A stretch of DNA of 64,000 nt from Epiperipatus broadwayi (taxonomy: Eukaryota > Onychophora > Udeonychophora > Euonychophora > Peripatidae), in the NCBI GenBank assembly GCA_028023455.1, contig JAQFVV010006502.1, positions 930,001 to 994,000 of the forward strand. Direction: 5' to 3'. The notes under the pieces are model-generated. The model had not been told where the DNA came from. It searched no databases and saw only the letters and a program-made list of their open reading frames with translations. Of the stretch, positions 12,447 through 23,275 are shown one piece after another (position 1 is the stretch's first letter; each line of letters starts with the position of its first letter). The position numbers were made by a program, and so were the translations under genes.

Positions 12447-13189
12447 TTGAAAAATGGTTTTAGTACAATGAATTATATCAAAATATTGAAAGAAGTTATA
12501 GAAAGGACTAATGAATATGAGTTGCCATTATGCTTTGGAGTTGTAGATTATGAAAAGACATTTGATTCTATAAGCAGTTTTTCAGTTATTAAGGCATTGG
12601 ATTATCAAGGTACAGACCCACAATATTGTCATAAAAAGAATATTAATAAACTTGTGTAAGCAACAATTAAATTACATAATTCTACTAGGAATGTTAATAT
12701 TGAGAAGGGTATATGACATGATGACTCCATATATCCAAAACTTTTTACAGCATTTCTGCAAAAAGTGTTTTGTGGATTAAAATTAAAAACTATGTGAATT
12801 AAAATAAACATTAATAGAAATTATTTAAATTATCTAAAATTTGTAGATGATGTAGTTATCTTTGAAAATATTTATTTAAAGATGCAGGGAATGTTGCAAG
12901 AGTTATCAGATGAAAGTAGAAAGGTAGGACTTAAGATCAATGTTAAAAAAACTACATGTAATGTAGTGGATTTTTTCAAATGATGAAAGTAAAGATTGAT
13001 AATGATGAGTTAAAAGAAGTTAACAACTACAAATATCTTGTGGAGATTATTACTACAGACAAAAACATACTGGAAAAAATTAGACATAGATTTAAACTTG
13101 GTCAGAGAGTTTTTATTAAATGTAACTTAATCTTAAAAAGAATTATGCCTATGTGTTTGAAAAAAGAATGTTTTAATGTGTTTTACTAG
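12447..13189 (+). pseudogene. Reverse transcriptase remnant of LINE copy 3
   Basis: Broken frames match the fingers and palm of RTE-type reverse transcriptase: NGFSTMNYIKILKEVIERTNEYELPLC spread over 12447-12530, VVDYEKTFDSI at about 12541, then the region around 12840 with FVDDVV, which keeps the two catalytic aspartates, then LKINVKK-like and NNYKYL. Stops and frameshifts separate these blocks. The frame is cut at 13191 by a foldback element and resumes at 13738. Confidence 0.75.
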
Positions 13190-13191
13190 TT

Positions 13192-13725
13192 AAACCACTA
13201 AATATCACACATTCCTCATTTCTTATGCTTGCACATAACTGTTATTAAAACAGGCAAAACTCTTCATATAGTAGTGCCACTCAGTGCAAGCCAGAGTATC
13301 AGTGGATGCCAGAAGGCTTGTGCATAAAATCTATATCTAGTACCTACTCATTCAATGTCCCAGACTAGTTTATAGCTTGTGTCTTTCAACAATGAAGGGT
13401 CTTGGAACTGAATTCAGGCCTATATGACTATATAAGCTCATGAGCTTGGATTGAAAATATTATTGTGTTTTAAATTTTATTCTCGTAGTTTTATAGTTAA
13501 GTAGAGATAAAAGGTGTCTGCTGGAGAGTTGCATTAGATACTAAGATCTAGGTGCAGTGCTCTCAGATCCAAGTCTCATCACTGACAAAAGCCACAAGTT
13601 AAAAACTAGACTTGGAAATATTGGATAAATAGGCACAAGGTAGGGATTTTATGCACAAGACTTCTGTCATCCATTGATTACTCTGGCTTGCACTGAGTGG
13701 CACTACTACATGGAGAGTTTTTCCT
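13192..13725. mobile_element. Family D foldback element, copy 1, nested in the LINE
   Basis: A 534 bp insertion flanked by a perfect 12 bp target-site duplication, GTTTTACTAGTT, at 13180-13191 and 13726-13737. The interrupted LINE frame resumes directly after it. The two halves are inverted relatives: on the minus strand the left half and on the plus strand the right half both read TGCACAAG, CTTCTG, GGCTTGCACTGAGTGGCACTAC. A close relative lies at 39251-39802. Each arm has a hammerhead-like core (plus arm CTGACAA at 13582; minus arm TTGTTGA), both decayed. No protein is encoded. Confidence 0.8.
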
Positions 13726-14110
13726 GTTTTACTAGTTCTTACTTATGGATGTGAGACTTGGATACTTAACAAAAGAGCAATATAGAGTTTTTAGACCACA
13801 TAAAAAAGTATGGAGAGATGCATATTTCAAGTAACAAGAAAAAATTGAAAATAAAATACATGGGTGAGAGAAAAATCAGCTGTTATTAACATCATTAAAA
13901 GAATTAAGAGACAAGTGAAGTTGGGCTGGATATATTTATAGAAGAAACAATAATAGATGGATAGTTAAAATCTTATACTGGATTCCAACAGAATGTAAAA
14001 GACCTAGAAAGAGATCACATGTGAGATGGAATAATGAAATAGGGAAGTCTGCTTGGGTAATGTGTTGAAGAGAGGATAGAGAATGGAGAAGATAGATGGG
14101 ACATGGAGAC

Positions 14111-15690
14111 ACCTTTATGCTGTAGTGGATCAATAATGGTTGAAAATGATGCTTTACGTAATATGACTTAATTATATTAAGTATTAAAAAGAGATAATAA
14201 AGCAGTGAAAAATATTTTATTATTAAAAGAAAACAAGAAAAGATATTTTTATTAATAGAAAATGTAAGCAAGTTATGTGTGAAATGTACTGAATTAAAAG
14301 TAATGGATTTTTAAAACAACTATTTTTAACAAGTTCTGTTAATAGAATGCAAGTGTTATAACAGCCATGTTATTCAAAGTTGACATAGTTTGATGGCCCT
14401 ACTAAATATAAAGGTTACACCAATAAGCAATGTAAGTATAAAAATATAAAATGTCAGACTGCACATTGTAGCTATAACAATGGTTATATTACAACACAGA
14501 GAGAAAAAGATGTGTTTAACAAACACTTAGTGATTGTCTAATAAATATACAAATTATCATATACATGTCTGTGAATGTACATGTGTGTCATTTGAGCAAT
14601 AAAATTTTAAACTATCTAAAGGTTAAAATAAAAATTAATTCATGCATGTTATTAAAGGATTATCAAGTATTATTTGGTAATATGTTGACAACCAAATGAT
14701 AATAGCACTGTAAAGGAAAGAGGAAAAGTACATTTGCTACATGAAAGAATATTGAATTGAATTTTTTTTTAAAAAAAATTTACATTTGAACCTTATTTAG
14801 TTTGCCTTTCAAATGGAATTTTTATTTAATATATTTCATAATAAAATTGGATGGCAAAGTTAAATATAAAATTAAAATTTTGAAATTAATAATATTTTAG
14901 AAATTATAATTCAAAATGTAAAGGTCAGCAGTAAATTTTTCTTCTTCTTATATTATGAAATGTAAGTAAAGAAAGAGAGAAAAGAAGAATTGTTTTTTCC
15001 ACATATTTATATATAAAAATCAGAATATAATAAACAAAAAATTTGTACCCACAACATGTTTTGGAGAGAATAATAAACAGCATTTTTCAAAAAAATATAT
15101 TGTTGTAATGATGCAAATCTCATATATTTTTTTACCTGGTAACATATATGTTATTTGAAAACCATGTTATTTGAATAACACCAATTTGGTAAAAATAGGT
15201 CAGGAACAAACAGCTAAATTCTTCTTATTAATAAAATTATTCTAACTCCAGAAGTATAGATGTCTGATTTCATATTATTTGGCATGCCAGCCTAATTTAC
15301 TTTTGAAGCCGTGTTTTTATGATCCATGACAAAGAAAAAAACATCTGCTATTTAAAAGTTTTTTCAACTGTAATTGGGATAATCATGTTTTTCTAACTGT
15401 TTTTAAAGTATTTTTAACTACTTCAGTTATAACAGTCAGTATGATGATTTTATTTAGAAAAAATGTATCTATTATGTGAGGCTGAATACCCAAGGGCACA
15501 TACCAAGAAAAATGACTGGAAAATGCAGTCGGATCCAGAAATTAATGTTGAAGTTTGAAAAACCAGCTCACCCAATACTTTTATAATGCCATGAAAAAAG
15601 AAATGGATAGTGCAGTATAAAGACCTAAAGATATTATACATCATCTAATATCAGTATTGTTGCTATATTTATTCTCTCTAACATGAACAG
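14111..15690. other. Unassigned AT-rich DNA
   Basis: No gene or recognised repeat. A stretch at about 15440-15640 is slightly less AT-rich and holds a small plus-strand frame (about 15460-15555, beginning MYLLCEAEYP) without a recognisable domain. Confidence 0.5.
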
Positions 15691-15772
15691 GGTTCAAGAA
15701 GAAATCTTTATCAGAAAAACTAACGAAGACAACAATAAAATATCAAAAGAATGGTACCTGAAAAAAACCATG
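15691..15772 (+). other. Candidate internal exon (weak)
   Basis: An 82-base segment follows a pyrimidine-rich tract ending in ACAG and is followed by GTAAGT, a consensus 5' splice donor. Only one frame stays open across it, giving a lysine- and glutamate-rich peptide that starts VQEEIFIRK and ends EWYLKKTM. Its composition is more protein-like than most chance frames here. No partner exon is identified and no family is recognised. Confidence 0.25.
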
Positions 15773-16340
15773 GTAAGTGGCTGTTTCCCTATTTAATGTG
15801 ATAAGATCTTATCATTATAAATACTGTAAGGCATTAAAGTTGAATCATAGATTAATCTTAAAATATATTTTGTTATAATAATATTTTTGAGTATATGTTG
15901 ATAGTTGCAACTATGTACACAACTGTTTTATTTATTCATTATTAATAAATTGTTAAATATTTTATTTTTATTAATCCATTTAGTTTGTGTTTGTAACTCA
16001 GTTTGTCACCCAAATGCTAGTTAATATTCACAGCCATGAGAAATCAAGCAATCCACTGGGGGACATGCTTGGATGGCTGGAATTATTGATGATTATTGTT
16101 TGTTTAAAAGCTTTTCTAAAAGCAAACTTTTTTTTAGGTTTGGTGCCTTTGAGTTTCTTTTTATGAAAACTGAAAATCAAATAAAATGCTTTTGGGAGTA
16201 CTTTTATTTTTTAATTATAAATCATCATCATCATCGTATTGGTTGGCATTTTATATTTGAATTAAATTTTAATTTCATTAACTGTGTATCTTATTATTTA
16301 CTTGAACCAAAGTATATAGCATACATCTTGAAGAATTTAT
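15773..16340. other. Unassigned AT-rich DNA before the LINE 3' tail
   Basis: No gene or shared repeat seen. An apparent 212-codon plus-strand frame beginning at 16073 runs into antisense LINE sequence and is not a gene. Confidence 0.6.
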
Positions 16341-16593
16341 TATATATATCATCATCATCATCATCATCAACCATTATCAATCCACTGCAGGATGAAGGTC
16401 TCTCCAAGTTTAATCCATCTTCTCCTATCTTTAGCTTCTCTTTTCCACAACACCCCTGCACATTTTTTATTTCATTCATCCATCTCACATGTGGTCTCTT
16501 TCTGGGTCTTTTACAATCTCTTGGAATCCAGTTTAAAATTTCAATTGTCCATTTATTATCATTTCTTCTAGCAATATGTCCAGCCCAACTCCA

Positions 16594-17572
16594 TTACAAT
16601 CTTTTAATTTTTTCAATAAGGTCAGTAACATCTGTTTGTTGTTTTACCCATACATTGCATTTCCGATCTCTTCTTGTTACTCCCAACATACATCTCTCCA
16701 TACTCCTTTGAGTGTTCTGAAGTCTCTGTATTGCTCTTCTATTAAGTGTCCAAGTCTCAGATCCATAAGTAAGAACTGGTAAAACACATTTGTTAAAAAC
16801 CATTCTTTTCAAACACATAGGCATATTTCCTTTTAGTATCAAGTTATTTCTACCAAAAGCACTCCAACCAAGTTTAATTCTATGATTAATTTGCTCCATT
16901 ATGTTTCCATCTGTATTACTAATCTGACCAAGGTATTTGTAACTGTTAACTTTTTCTAATTCTTCATAATCAATCTTTATTTTCATATTTTGAGCAAATC
17001 GATTAAACATTACTTTAGTCTTTTTAACATTTATCTTTAGTCCTACTTTTCTACTTTCATCTGCTAACTCCTGCAACATTTCCTGCAGCTCTGAAGCATT
17101 ATTTGCAAAAACAACTACATCATCTGCAAAATCTCTATGACTTAAATACTCTCCATTTACTTTCATTCCTTTAGTTTCCCATTTTAATCCACAAAATACT
17201 TCTTGCAGCACTGCTGTAAAAAGTTTTGGAGATATGGAGTCACCTTGTCTTACACCTTTCTCAATGTTGATTTTTCCAGTATCATTATGTAATCTAATTG
17301 TTGCTGTTGCATCTAATTGTTGCTGTTGCATTTTTATAAATATTCTTTAAAATATGACAATATCCTGGATCTATACCTTGATGATCCAATGCTTTAATCA
17401 CTGAAGAAATGTGTATAGAATCGAATGCCTTTTCATAATCTACAAATCCAAAACATAATGACAATTCATATTCATTTGTCCTTTCTATAACTTCTCTCAA
17501 TACCTGGATATGATCTATTGTACTAAAACCACTATTAAATCCAGCTTGTTCTCTTGGTTGGTGGAAATCCAA
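16594..17572 (-). pseudogene. LINE copy 1 reverse transcriptase palm and C-terminal region
   Basis: Two overlapping frames together give the RT palm. 17572-17294 has HQPREQAGFNSGFSTIDHI and FGFVDYEKAFDSI with the first catalytic Asp. 17331-16594 has GVRQGDSISPKLF (the RQGD block) and FADDVVVFANN with the catalytic Asp pair intact. LKINVKKTKVMF and VLTYGSETWTLN follow. The frame change between them comes from a duplicated 19-bp segment of CAACAG-type sequence near 17300-17330. A TAA at 16594 cuts off the last 85 or so residues, which remain readable downstream (WAGHIARRND, CKRPRKRPHV). Confidence 0.85.
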
Positions 17573-17704
17573 AGTTCTCTGTAGACGAGTTGTAATTATC
17601 TTGGTAAAAATTTTATATAAAACTGATAAAAGTCTGATAGGTCTGTAATTTCTAATATCTTCTTTATCACCTTTTTAAAATATTAATATTATTACTGCAT
17701 TCTT

Positions 17705-18583
17705 TCAATCTTCTGGTACATCTTTATCATTTAGACATTTGGTATATAACTTTCCTAAAATTGTTTCTATTTCTTCACCTGCTTTTTTTAATATATCAAT
17801 TATAATTCCATCATTTCCTGGAGCCTTTCCTTTCTTCATATATTTAATTACATGTCTCACTTCTTCATTTAAAATTCTGGGCAATTCGGAAGATGTAATA
17901 GATATAGGAGGTACTTGTTCTTTATTACTATATAATTCTTGATAAAAATCTTCTACCAACTTCATGATGTCATCTCTCTTTTTAGTAATAATTCCATCTT
18001 TTTTTCTTATTGCAGATATAAATTTTCTACCAATACCAAAATGTTGTTTAACATTGTTGAGACTTTTATTTTCTTCCACAGCTTTCCTTGCTATTTCACA
18101 GTTATACTTTCTTATATCATTTTCAACCCTTTTCCGTACCATTTTACAAAATTCGAGATATTCAATTCTTTTTAATACATCATTTTTGTATATCTTCATA
18201 TTCCTTCTTTTCTTCATAAATTCTCTAGTCTCAGTAGAAATTTTATTAGTCAATTGCTGCTTTTTTCTACCAGCTATCTTTGTTGCAGTTTTTAAAAGTG
18301 TATCAGTTATTTTCATATTAATTTCATTCAAATCTGAATCATGTTCAGAATCTCCTAACACTTGAAACCTATTTGTAAGTTCTAATTTAAATTCATTAGA
18401 ATGTTTCTGAAGATTAGGAATATCAACTGTAAATATTGTTTTTCTTAATAATTTTTGTCTCTCTAGTTTTACATTAACATGTAATTTACAGCTCACTAAT
18501 CGATGATCACTTCCTGTGTTAAATTTATTAAGAACATTACAATCTTGAAATATGTATTTCCTGTTAGTCAAAATATAATCCAA
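17705..18583 (-). pseudogene. LINE copy 1 endonuclease end and linker to RT
   Basis: Begins MDYILTNRKYIF and contains NTGSDHRLVSC, whose Asp-His pair is the last catalytic block of the endonuclease. A long lysine-rich linker follows (MKKRRNMKIYKND). The first RT block then appears: VEDFYQELYSNKE, GKAPGNDGI and LYTKCLNDKDVPED, where the frame ends because the expected Trp codon is TGA. Same reading order as LINE copy 2. Confidence 0.85.
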
Positions 18584-18585
18584 TT

Positions 18586-19134
18586 CTATGTACCTTCATT
18601 TGGATGCTTCCATGTCCATTTCCTTTTAACATCTTTCTCAAAAAATGAATTCATAATATAAAGTTTATTTTTTTCTGCAAACTCCACAAGTCTATGTCCT
18701 CTCTCATTTCTATTACCATAACCAAAATTACCTACAGCAATTTCATCTTTCATTTGTCTACCAATTCTAGCATTAAAGTCTCCCATAACAATTTTAAAAT
18801 GTTGTTTACTCTGATCAAAAGCCTTTTGTACATCCATATAAAAATCTTCTACTACTTCATCACTATGAGAACTTGTTGGGGCATAAACCTGAATTATCTG
18901 CATTTGGTATCTGCTATTAAGTTGTACAACTAATCTTGCAACTCTGTCCAATACACCATCAATCTCCACAATGTTGTTCTTCCACTTTTTATTTATAATG
19001 AATCCTACTTCACTTGTATTTCCAATATGTGTGCCTTTATAATAGAGTATATGTCCACTTTTTAAATCAATTGTTTCTTCATCTTTTCTTCTAACTTCAC
19101 AAAGCTTAATAATGTCCCATTTAATATAAGACAA
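18586..19134 (-). pseudogene. LINE copy 1 endonuclease domain, N-terminal part
   Basis: Encodes the exonuclease-endonuclease-phosphatase fold used by LINEs to nick target DNA. Visible motifs are the CEVRRK strand with the metal-binding glutamate, VYAPTSSHSDE, VMGDFNARIG and the RKWTWKHPNE stretch. The frame breaks right after NEGT, where copy 2 continues AELDYILTN. A start upstream is more likely than the internal Met, because copy 2 shows about 75 further conserved codons upstream, ending ELKKEWSYIK. Confidence 0.85.
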
Positions 19135-19671
19135 TTTCTTCTTCTAATTCTTGCAATCTTCGTTCACTTGAAAGTGATCTGCAGTTGTAAGTACCTAAAT
19201 AAAAAGTCATCATCAAATGGCAGCTGGGTCCACAATCAGGGGATTCTTAGCACCATCCGCCTTCGGCCACCAACCACTGCCTTGGTTGGTGACTTTACAG
19301 CCTCCTGGGAATAAGAGCCATGCTTTATTTTTGTCTGTCATAATTGTATATATGTATTGGAAAAATATTTATCATTTACACAAACATTCATTCTGCCTTA
19401 TCCAGCACTGAGAAGAAAGACCATGGTGTTTCTTGATCTTAAACTCAGAGGTAAAAAGCCAATAAACTCACCACACTGGCTAATGCATGTTGGTGAGCAG
19501 CCCATCCATGTTCGTATACGATATAAATAATCACATAGTAATAACAGCTGCAACGACAAGAATGTATGAAGTGGACATTAGGAATTTGCCCTGCTCAGTT
19601 CCTTTAAGACCTCCAAGAGGAATCAAAGGGTTACCTTTCAGTTAATAGCAAACTCCTTTCTGCAGCCCTAT

Positions 19672-19679
<8 letters not shown>

Positions 19680-19708
<29 letters not shown>

Positions 19709-20735
19709 ATGTCTTTGATTGTATACAATTGGTATCCAGGTTCAAATCTATCATTCCTTTAAGATATATATCATATAGAAATAGGTATACTTAGATAATT
19801 GGTCATTTTTACCTTTACAATATATAATTATTTATAGTTATTAGTAGCGGAATAATATGCACATAAAAATTGAAATAATAGTGCAAAAATATTTTATTAT
19901 TGAAGGTATATAAACTTTGTTAATAGAAAACATGAATAAGTTTATGCATAAGATATTTTGAATGTCTTGTCAAACAAATAATAACTATATTCAACTATTT
20001 TTAATGAATTATTGACATATTATTTAAAGATTATCTAAATGTTGGCAAAGAAGTCTAAGAGTTATGTCAGTTTTTACAATTATAGTATTTTAGAAAGAAT
20101 AATAAAGACAATCTAAACTCTCTTTTCTTCTTACCATGTTGGATGGAGCTCAGAGCTAAGGCATTCCAAAAAAATCATACTCTGGCTGCAGATATTTTTA
20201 ATAAGCATTTAAGTAAATTTATAAATAGAATTACTAATATAACATCAGAGCCAATCCTAGAAAGGGAGAGAAGTAGTGCAATTGCTTATAGATGTATGTT
20301 GTGAAGTTCTATTAAATATGATAAAAACACTTAGATATTTAAAAAAGTATTTTATTGGGAGACATTTTTTATCTCTACTAGATTTTTCACAGGATTGTTC
20401 AAAAAATAATATGAAAACTTTTGAAAGAACAAACTGAAAATTTCAAATTTATTAAAATAAATATTTTTGTTTTAAAGTGTTATTTAAATGTTGTTTCAAA
20501 AATTATTTTTTTAAACATTAATTTGCTCTATTTTAACATGTGTTTTAATCTCTGATCATTTATTTTATAGAAATAAGTTAACAAAACACCCACAATATTT
20601 ATGTAATGCTAAATGGCCAAAACCATATTTTTACATTTTCCTTGCAAAGATGCAGGGAAAAAGGCCTTTCAAATTACAAATTTTACTTTATAGAATAGTT
20701 AAGATTTTACTTCATTAACGCTTAAATTAAATTAT
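19680..20735. other. Unassigned AT-rich DNA with a short AT/GT microsatellite
   Basis: An AT-then-GT dinucleotide tract at about 19672-19708 marks the LINE 5' boundary. The rest holds no gene or repeat that I can recognise. Confidence 0.6.
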
Positions 20736-20898
20736 ATATATATATGTGCTCTGCGCACAGTTAATGAAGCTATTAATAAATTGTCAAAATTTTTACTGCC
20801 AAGTGCTTTCGGGACAGTCTACAGTCCCATATTCATGGCGAGTTATTCTGTTAATAACTGTAAAACTATGCAAATTTTATGCAAATTTATATGCAGAT

Positions 20899-21153
20899 AA
20901 CATTGCCACCAGAGTAGCTCAACACCGATACTTTTACAATAAAACCAAAGCAAAGTATGAAGGTAATTCCATTTTTGTCGAACACGAAAGAAACTCTGGA
21001 CATGCTTTTCTATCTACCACAGCCAGTGTTGTTTGCTCTGAAACAAACGACACCAAACGTAAAGTTAGGGATGCTTACTTCATTGTGGCTGACCCATCAG
21101 CAATCAACAGAAGAGAGGCCTGCTATTCCCTATCTCATAAATGGTCCACGTAA
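20899..21153 (+). pseudogene. GIY-YIG endonuclease C-terminal scrap of PLE 4
   Basis: Encodes NIATRVAQHRY, then NSIFVEHERNSGHAF, then KRKVRDAYFIV and SAINRREA before a stop. The arginine-rich start, the FxxH and SGHxF pattern and the EA/DAYFI...INR ending fit the second half of a PLE-type GIY-YIG domain. The GIY and YIG strands and all of the reverse transcriptase are missing. The open frame upstream of 20899 runs through the repeat arm and is not meaningful. Confidence 0.65.
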
Positions 21154-21211
21154 CATCTGCATATAAATTTGCAGAAAATTTGCATAGTTTTATAGTTATT
21201 AACAGAATAAC

Positions 21212-21258
21212 TTGCCATGAATATGGGACTGTAGACTGTCCCGAAAGCGCTTGGCAGT
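21212..21258 (+). ncRNA. Decayed hammerhead-like motif, PLE 4 right arm
   Basis: TGCC pairs with GGCA to form a possible stem I. GGGAC and GTCCC form a 5 bp stem II, followed by GAAA, and GCGC could form a minimal self-complementary stem III. The core that should read CUGAUGA reads AUGAAUA, so cleavage activity is doubtful. The other arm carries the same motif on the minus strand at about 20797-20842, so the altered core was already present when the arms formed. Confidence 0.4.
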
Positions 21259-21315
21259 AAAAATTTTGACAATTTATTAATAGCTTCATTAACTGTGTGC
21301 AGAGCACATATATAT

Positions 21316-21995
21316 TAATTTATAGAATAGAAGGTGGGTGCTAAAATTTATCTTGCACAAAAGCAGCTCATAACCAAGCAACAGTGTTCAGTATGGTCAT
21401 AGTAATTTCAGAAAAAGAAATAAATTAACGATATAAAGAAATATAGACTTAAAATTTAAGGAAAAATGTAGTTAGAATTGCTCTTTGCATAATTAAAAGA
21501 TAGATGTGATTGAACAAACACACAATCATATTGCCTAAGTTAGTACAGAGACACAACAGTGGAATGATTTTTTTGATGGCTAAGTGAGTAATAATTTAAT
21601 ATAGATACAAATGTTAGCAACAATTGGTGAACCAAATCAAACTATCAAATTAGGTAATTCTTCATTCAGTCATATTTTTTATAACACAAATAATTTCAAT
21701 AAGTAATAATAGCAATAAGAATATACAGTCAATACATCTGATTTGTTATGTACAATAATAGAATAAATTTTCTTCATGAAAAACAATTTTTCGTGAAATT
21801 TTTCATTTAAAAAATAAATTTAATTATCATCTTTTTGAAAAAAAAAAGAAATCTAATTATAAATAAAATTTTATTATGTTTTAAAATAAAGACATTTTTT
21901 TAAAATAAATCTTTTACTTAAAAACTATAAAATCCCTGTAGATGTCTAATTTTTTATTTCATTTAATATCTAGTTCAAAGTAAAATGAAATTTTA
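21316..21995. other. Unassigned AT-rich DNA
   Basis: No gene or recognisable repeat. Confidence 0.6.
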
Positions 21996-22002
21996 TACTG
22001 AA

Positions 22003-22062
22003 ATAAGAAAATATTGCATTATATATATATATATATATATATATAATGCAATATTTTCTTAT
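22003..22062. repeat. Perfect hairpin around an AT run
   Basis: Arms of 20 bases, ATAAGAAAATATTGCATTAT and its exact inverse, flank a pure AT-repeat centre, giving an almost fully self-complementary 60-base palindrome just before the family C repeats. Confidence 0.85.
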
Positions 22063-22077
22063 ATATATATTATAAGA

Positions 22078-22455
22078 GTCTTGAACTCAGATTTTCAGGC
22101 TCCATACATCTATCCAATCCATCTTATACAACAATTATACATGACCAAATACATGTGAAAAAGATAAATAATCTCTAATATACATATTTCATACTAAATC
22201 AGCACACCTTATCTGGTCCAGATCTTAATCTTCCACACATATATACAATCAGTGCTTAGTTTATAATAAGAAAGAAAATCTTCAAACTTTAATGGATATG
22301 CTGCAATCTAATCCACTCTCCAACTCCTCAGCCTTCCATTTCAATGAAAATCTGAGGATGAAATATTCAAAGCTTTTGTTGATGCCAAGATTATTATCGT
22401 ACCCATGTTTTCCAAGTTAATCTGACCCCTCACACCTAGGACCTTAATTTATCTA
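22078..22455 (-). mobile_element. Family C hammerhead repeat, copy 1
   Basis: About 380 bp, similar to 22558-22895 in the same orientation and to 22905-23275 and the pair at 46003-46772. Markers include TATACATGACCA, AAGATAAATAATCTC and the CTGACCCCTCA-type end. The hammerhead position (minus strand, 22175-22217) keeps GAAA and stem II but the core has decayed to AUAAGGU. Not coding. Confidence 0.7.
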
Positions 22456-22557
22456 TTTATTTAAACAGAAGAAGAATGAGCAGAATAATGGCTGAATATG
22501 TAATACTTAAATATATGTATATTATCTATATTAAACTTAATGTAATTTATAAGGGAT

Positions 22558-22895
22558 TTAAACTCAGACTGTCAAGCACCCTACATATATCCAATTCTTA
22601 TACAAACAATATACATGACCACATACATGTGGTAAAGATAAATAATCTCCAATATATATTTTTCATCCTGAACTAGCACTCATCATTTGGTCCAGATCAC
22701 AATATTATGCACACATATATACAATGAGTGCTCAGTTTACATTAAGATAGCAAATCTTCAAATTACAAGCTCCAATATTTTCCATTCTCCAACTATTCAG
22801 GCAATCATTTCATTGAAAATTTGAGGGTGAGATTTTCAAAGCCCTTGTTTATACTAACATTATTGTCATACTCTTGTTAACCCAAGCCAATTAAA
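22558..22895 (-). mobile_element. Family C hammerhead repeat, copy 2
   Basis: Direct repeat of copy 1 with starts about 480 bp apart, as in a tandem pair. On the minus strand at 22649-22691 the ribozyme reads ACCAA, AUGAUGA (first core base C changed to A), a GUGCU..AG-type stem II, GAAA and an AU-rich stem III leading to UUGG. The loss of the core C should abolish or greatly reduce cleavage. Non-coding. Confidence 0.7.
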
Positions 22896-22904
22896 TGAAC
22901 ATAT

Positions 22905-23275
22905 TAATGTCCTATGTGTGAGGCATTAGATTAACTTGGAGTTAACATGGACATGATAATAATGTTGGCATCAACAAGGGCTTTGAGCATTCCACCCTTG
23001 GATTTTCAATAATGGGTGGCTGATAAATGAAGAAGATTAAAGCTTGTTCATTAAAGTTTGAAGATTTGCTATCTTAATATAAACTGAGAACTGATTGTAT
23101 ATATTTGTGGGAGGTTGTGATCTGGATCAACTTATGAGTGCTGGTTCAGCATGAAAAATGTATATTGGGGACCATTATCTTTATCACATGTATGTGGTTA
23201 TGTGTATTGGTTGTATAAGAATTTAATAGATGTAGTGAGCTTGACAGTCTGAGTTTAAGTACCTTATAATTAACT
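22905..23275 (+). mobile_element. Family C hammerhead repeat, copy 3 (inverted)
   Basis: Inverted relative of the two upstream copies, so the block is two direct units plus one inverted unit. The hammerhead region (plus strand, 23126-23169) reads AUCAA, CUUAUGA (G changed to U), stem GUGCU..AGCAU, GAAA, then UUGG. It ends near CTTATAATTAACTATCATATACAG, which recurs inverted at 23384-23408. Non-coding. Confidence 0.7.

Larger units (their letters stand above)
10545..14110 (+). mobile_element. RTE-type LINE, copy 3 (decayed, split)
   Basis: Collinear with the LINE copies at 16.3-19.7 kb and 59.7-62.9 kb. In order it holds the 5' coding region (TTAGAAGAAAAGGTGAA at about 10815 matches EVRRK), the endonuclease block around 11100-11340 (MGDF, FNAR), the basic linker region, the RT block at 12447-13189 (NEYELPLCFGVVDYEK, FVDDVV-like), and the C-terminal block at 13730-14100 (LTYGCETW-like). 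Two (AT)n expansions, many stops and frameshifts, and a 534 bp insertion at 13192-13725 interrupt it. It cannot encode a working protein. Confidence 0.85.
16345..19672 (-). mobile_element. RTE-type LINE, copy 1 (nearly full length, inactivated)
   Basis: Read on the minus strand: 5' region (19672-19400), apurinic-like endonuclease, reverse transcriptase, C-terminal domain, and a 3' end of ATG repeats (CATCAT... at 16349-16371 on the plus strand), which is typical of RTE-clade LINEs. About 3.3 kb in total. Lesions include frameshifts near the start, a frameshift at 18585, a Trp-to-stop change after DVPED at 17705, a stop before KGDKED near 17670, a 19-bp tandem duplication near 17312 and a stop at 16594. 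The catalytic motifs survive, so its loss of function looks fairly recent. Confidence 0.9.
20740..21312 (+). mobile_element. Miniature Penelope-like element (PLE 4)
   Basis: Inverted arms of about 158 bp (20740-20898 and 21155-21312) enclose an 85-codon scrap of a GIY-YIG endonuclease. The outer ends read GTGCTCTGCGCACAG and its near-inverse and adjoin short AT runs. Each arm holds a hammerhead-like segment: ATGAATA in place of CUGAUGA, stem GGGAC/GTCCC, GAAA, then GCGC and a GGCA that pairs with TGCC. This matches the inverted-arm layout of PLE 1 and PLE 2 at much smaller scale. Confidence 0.75.

Noticed and set aside
16073-16711. 212-codon plus-strand frame with hydrophobic, Ser-rich protein
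   Set aside because: Its second half is antisense to LINE copy 1 (including the ATC repeat read as Ser), so it is a shadow.
20746-20898. Start of the 135-codon plus-strand frame as a PLE protein N-terminus
   Set aside because: This part is the inverted repeat arm itself; the same bases occur inverted at 21155-21312. Only 20899-21153 resembles a protein domain.
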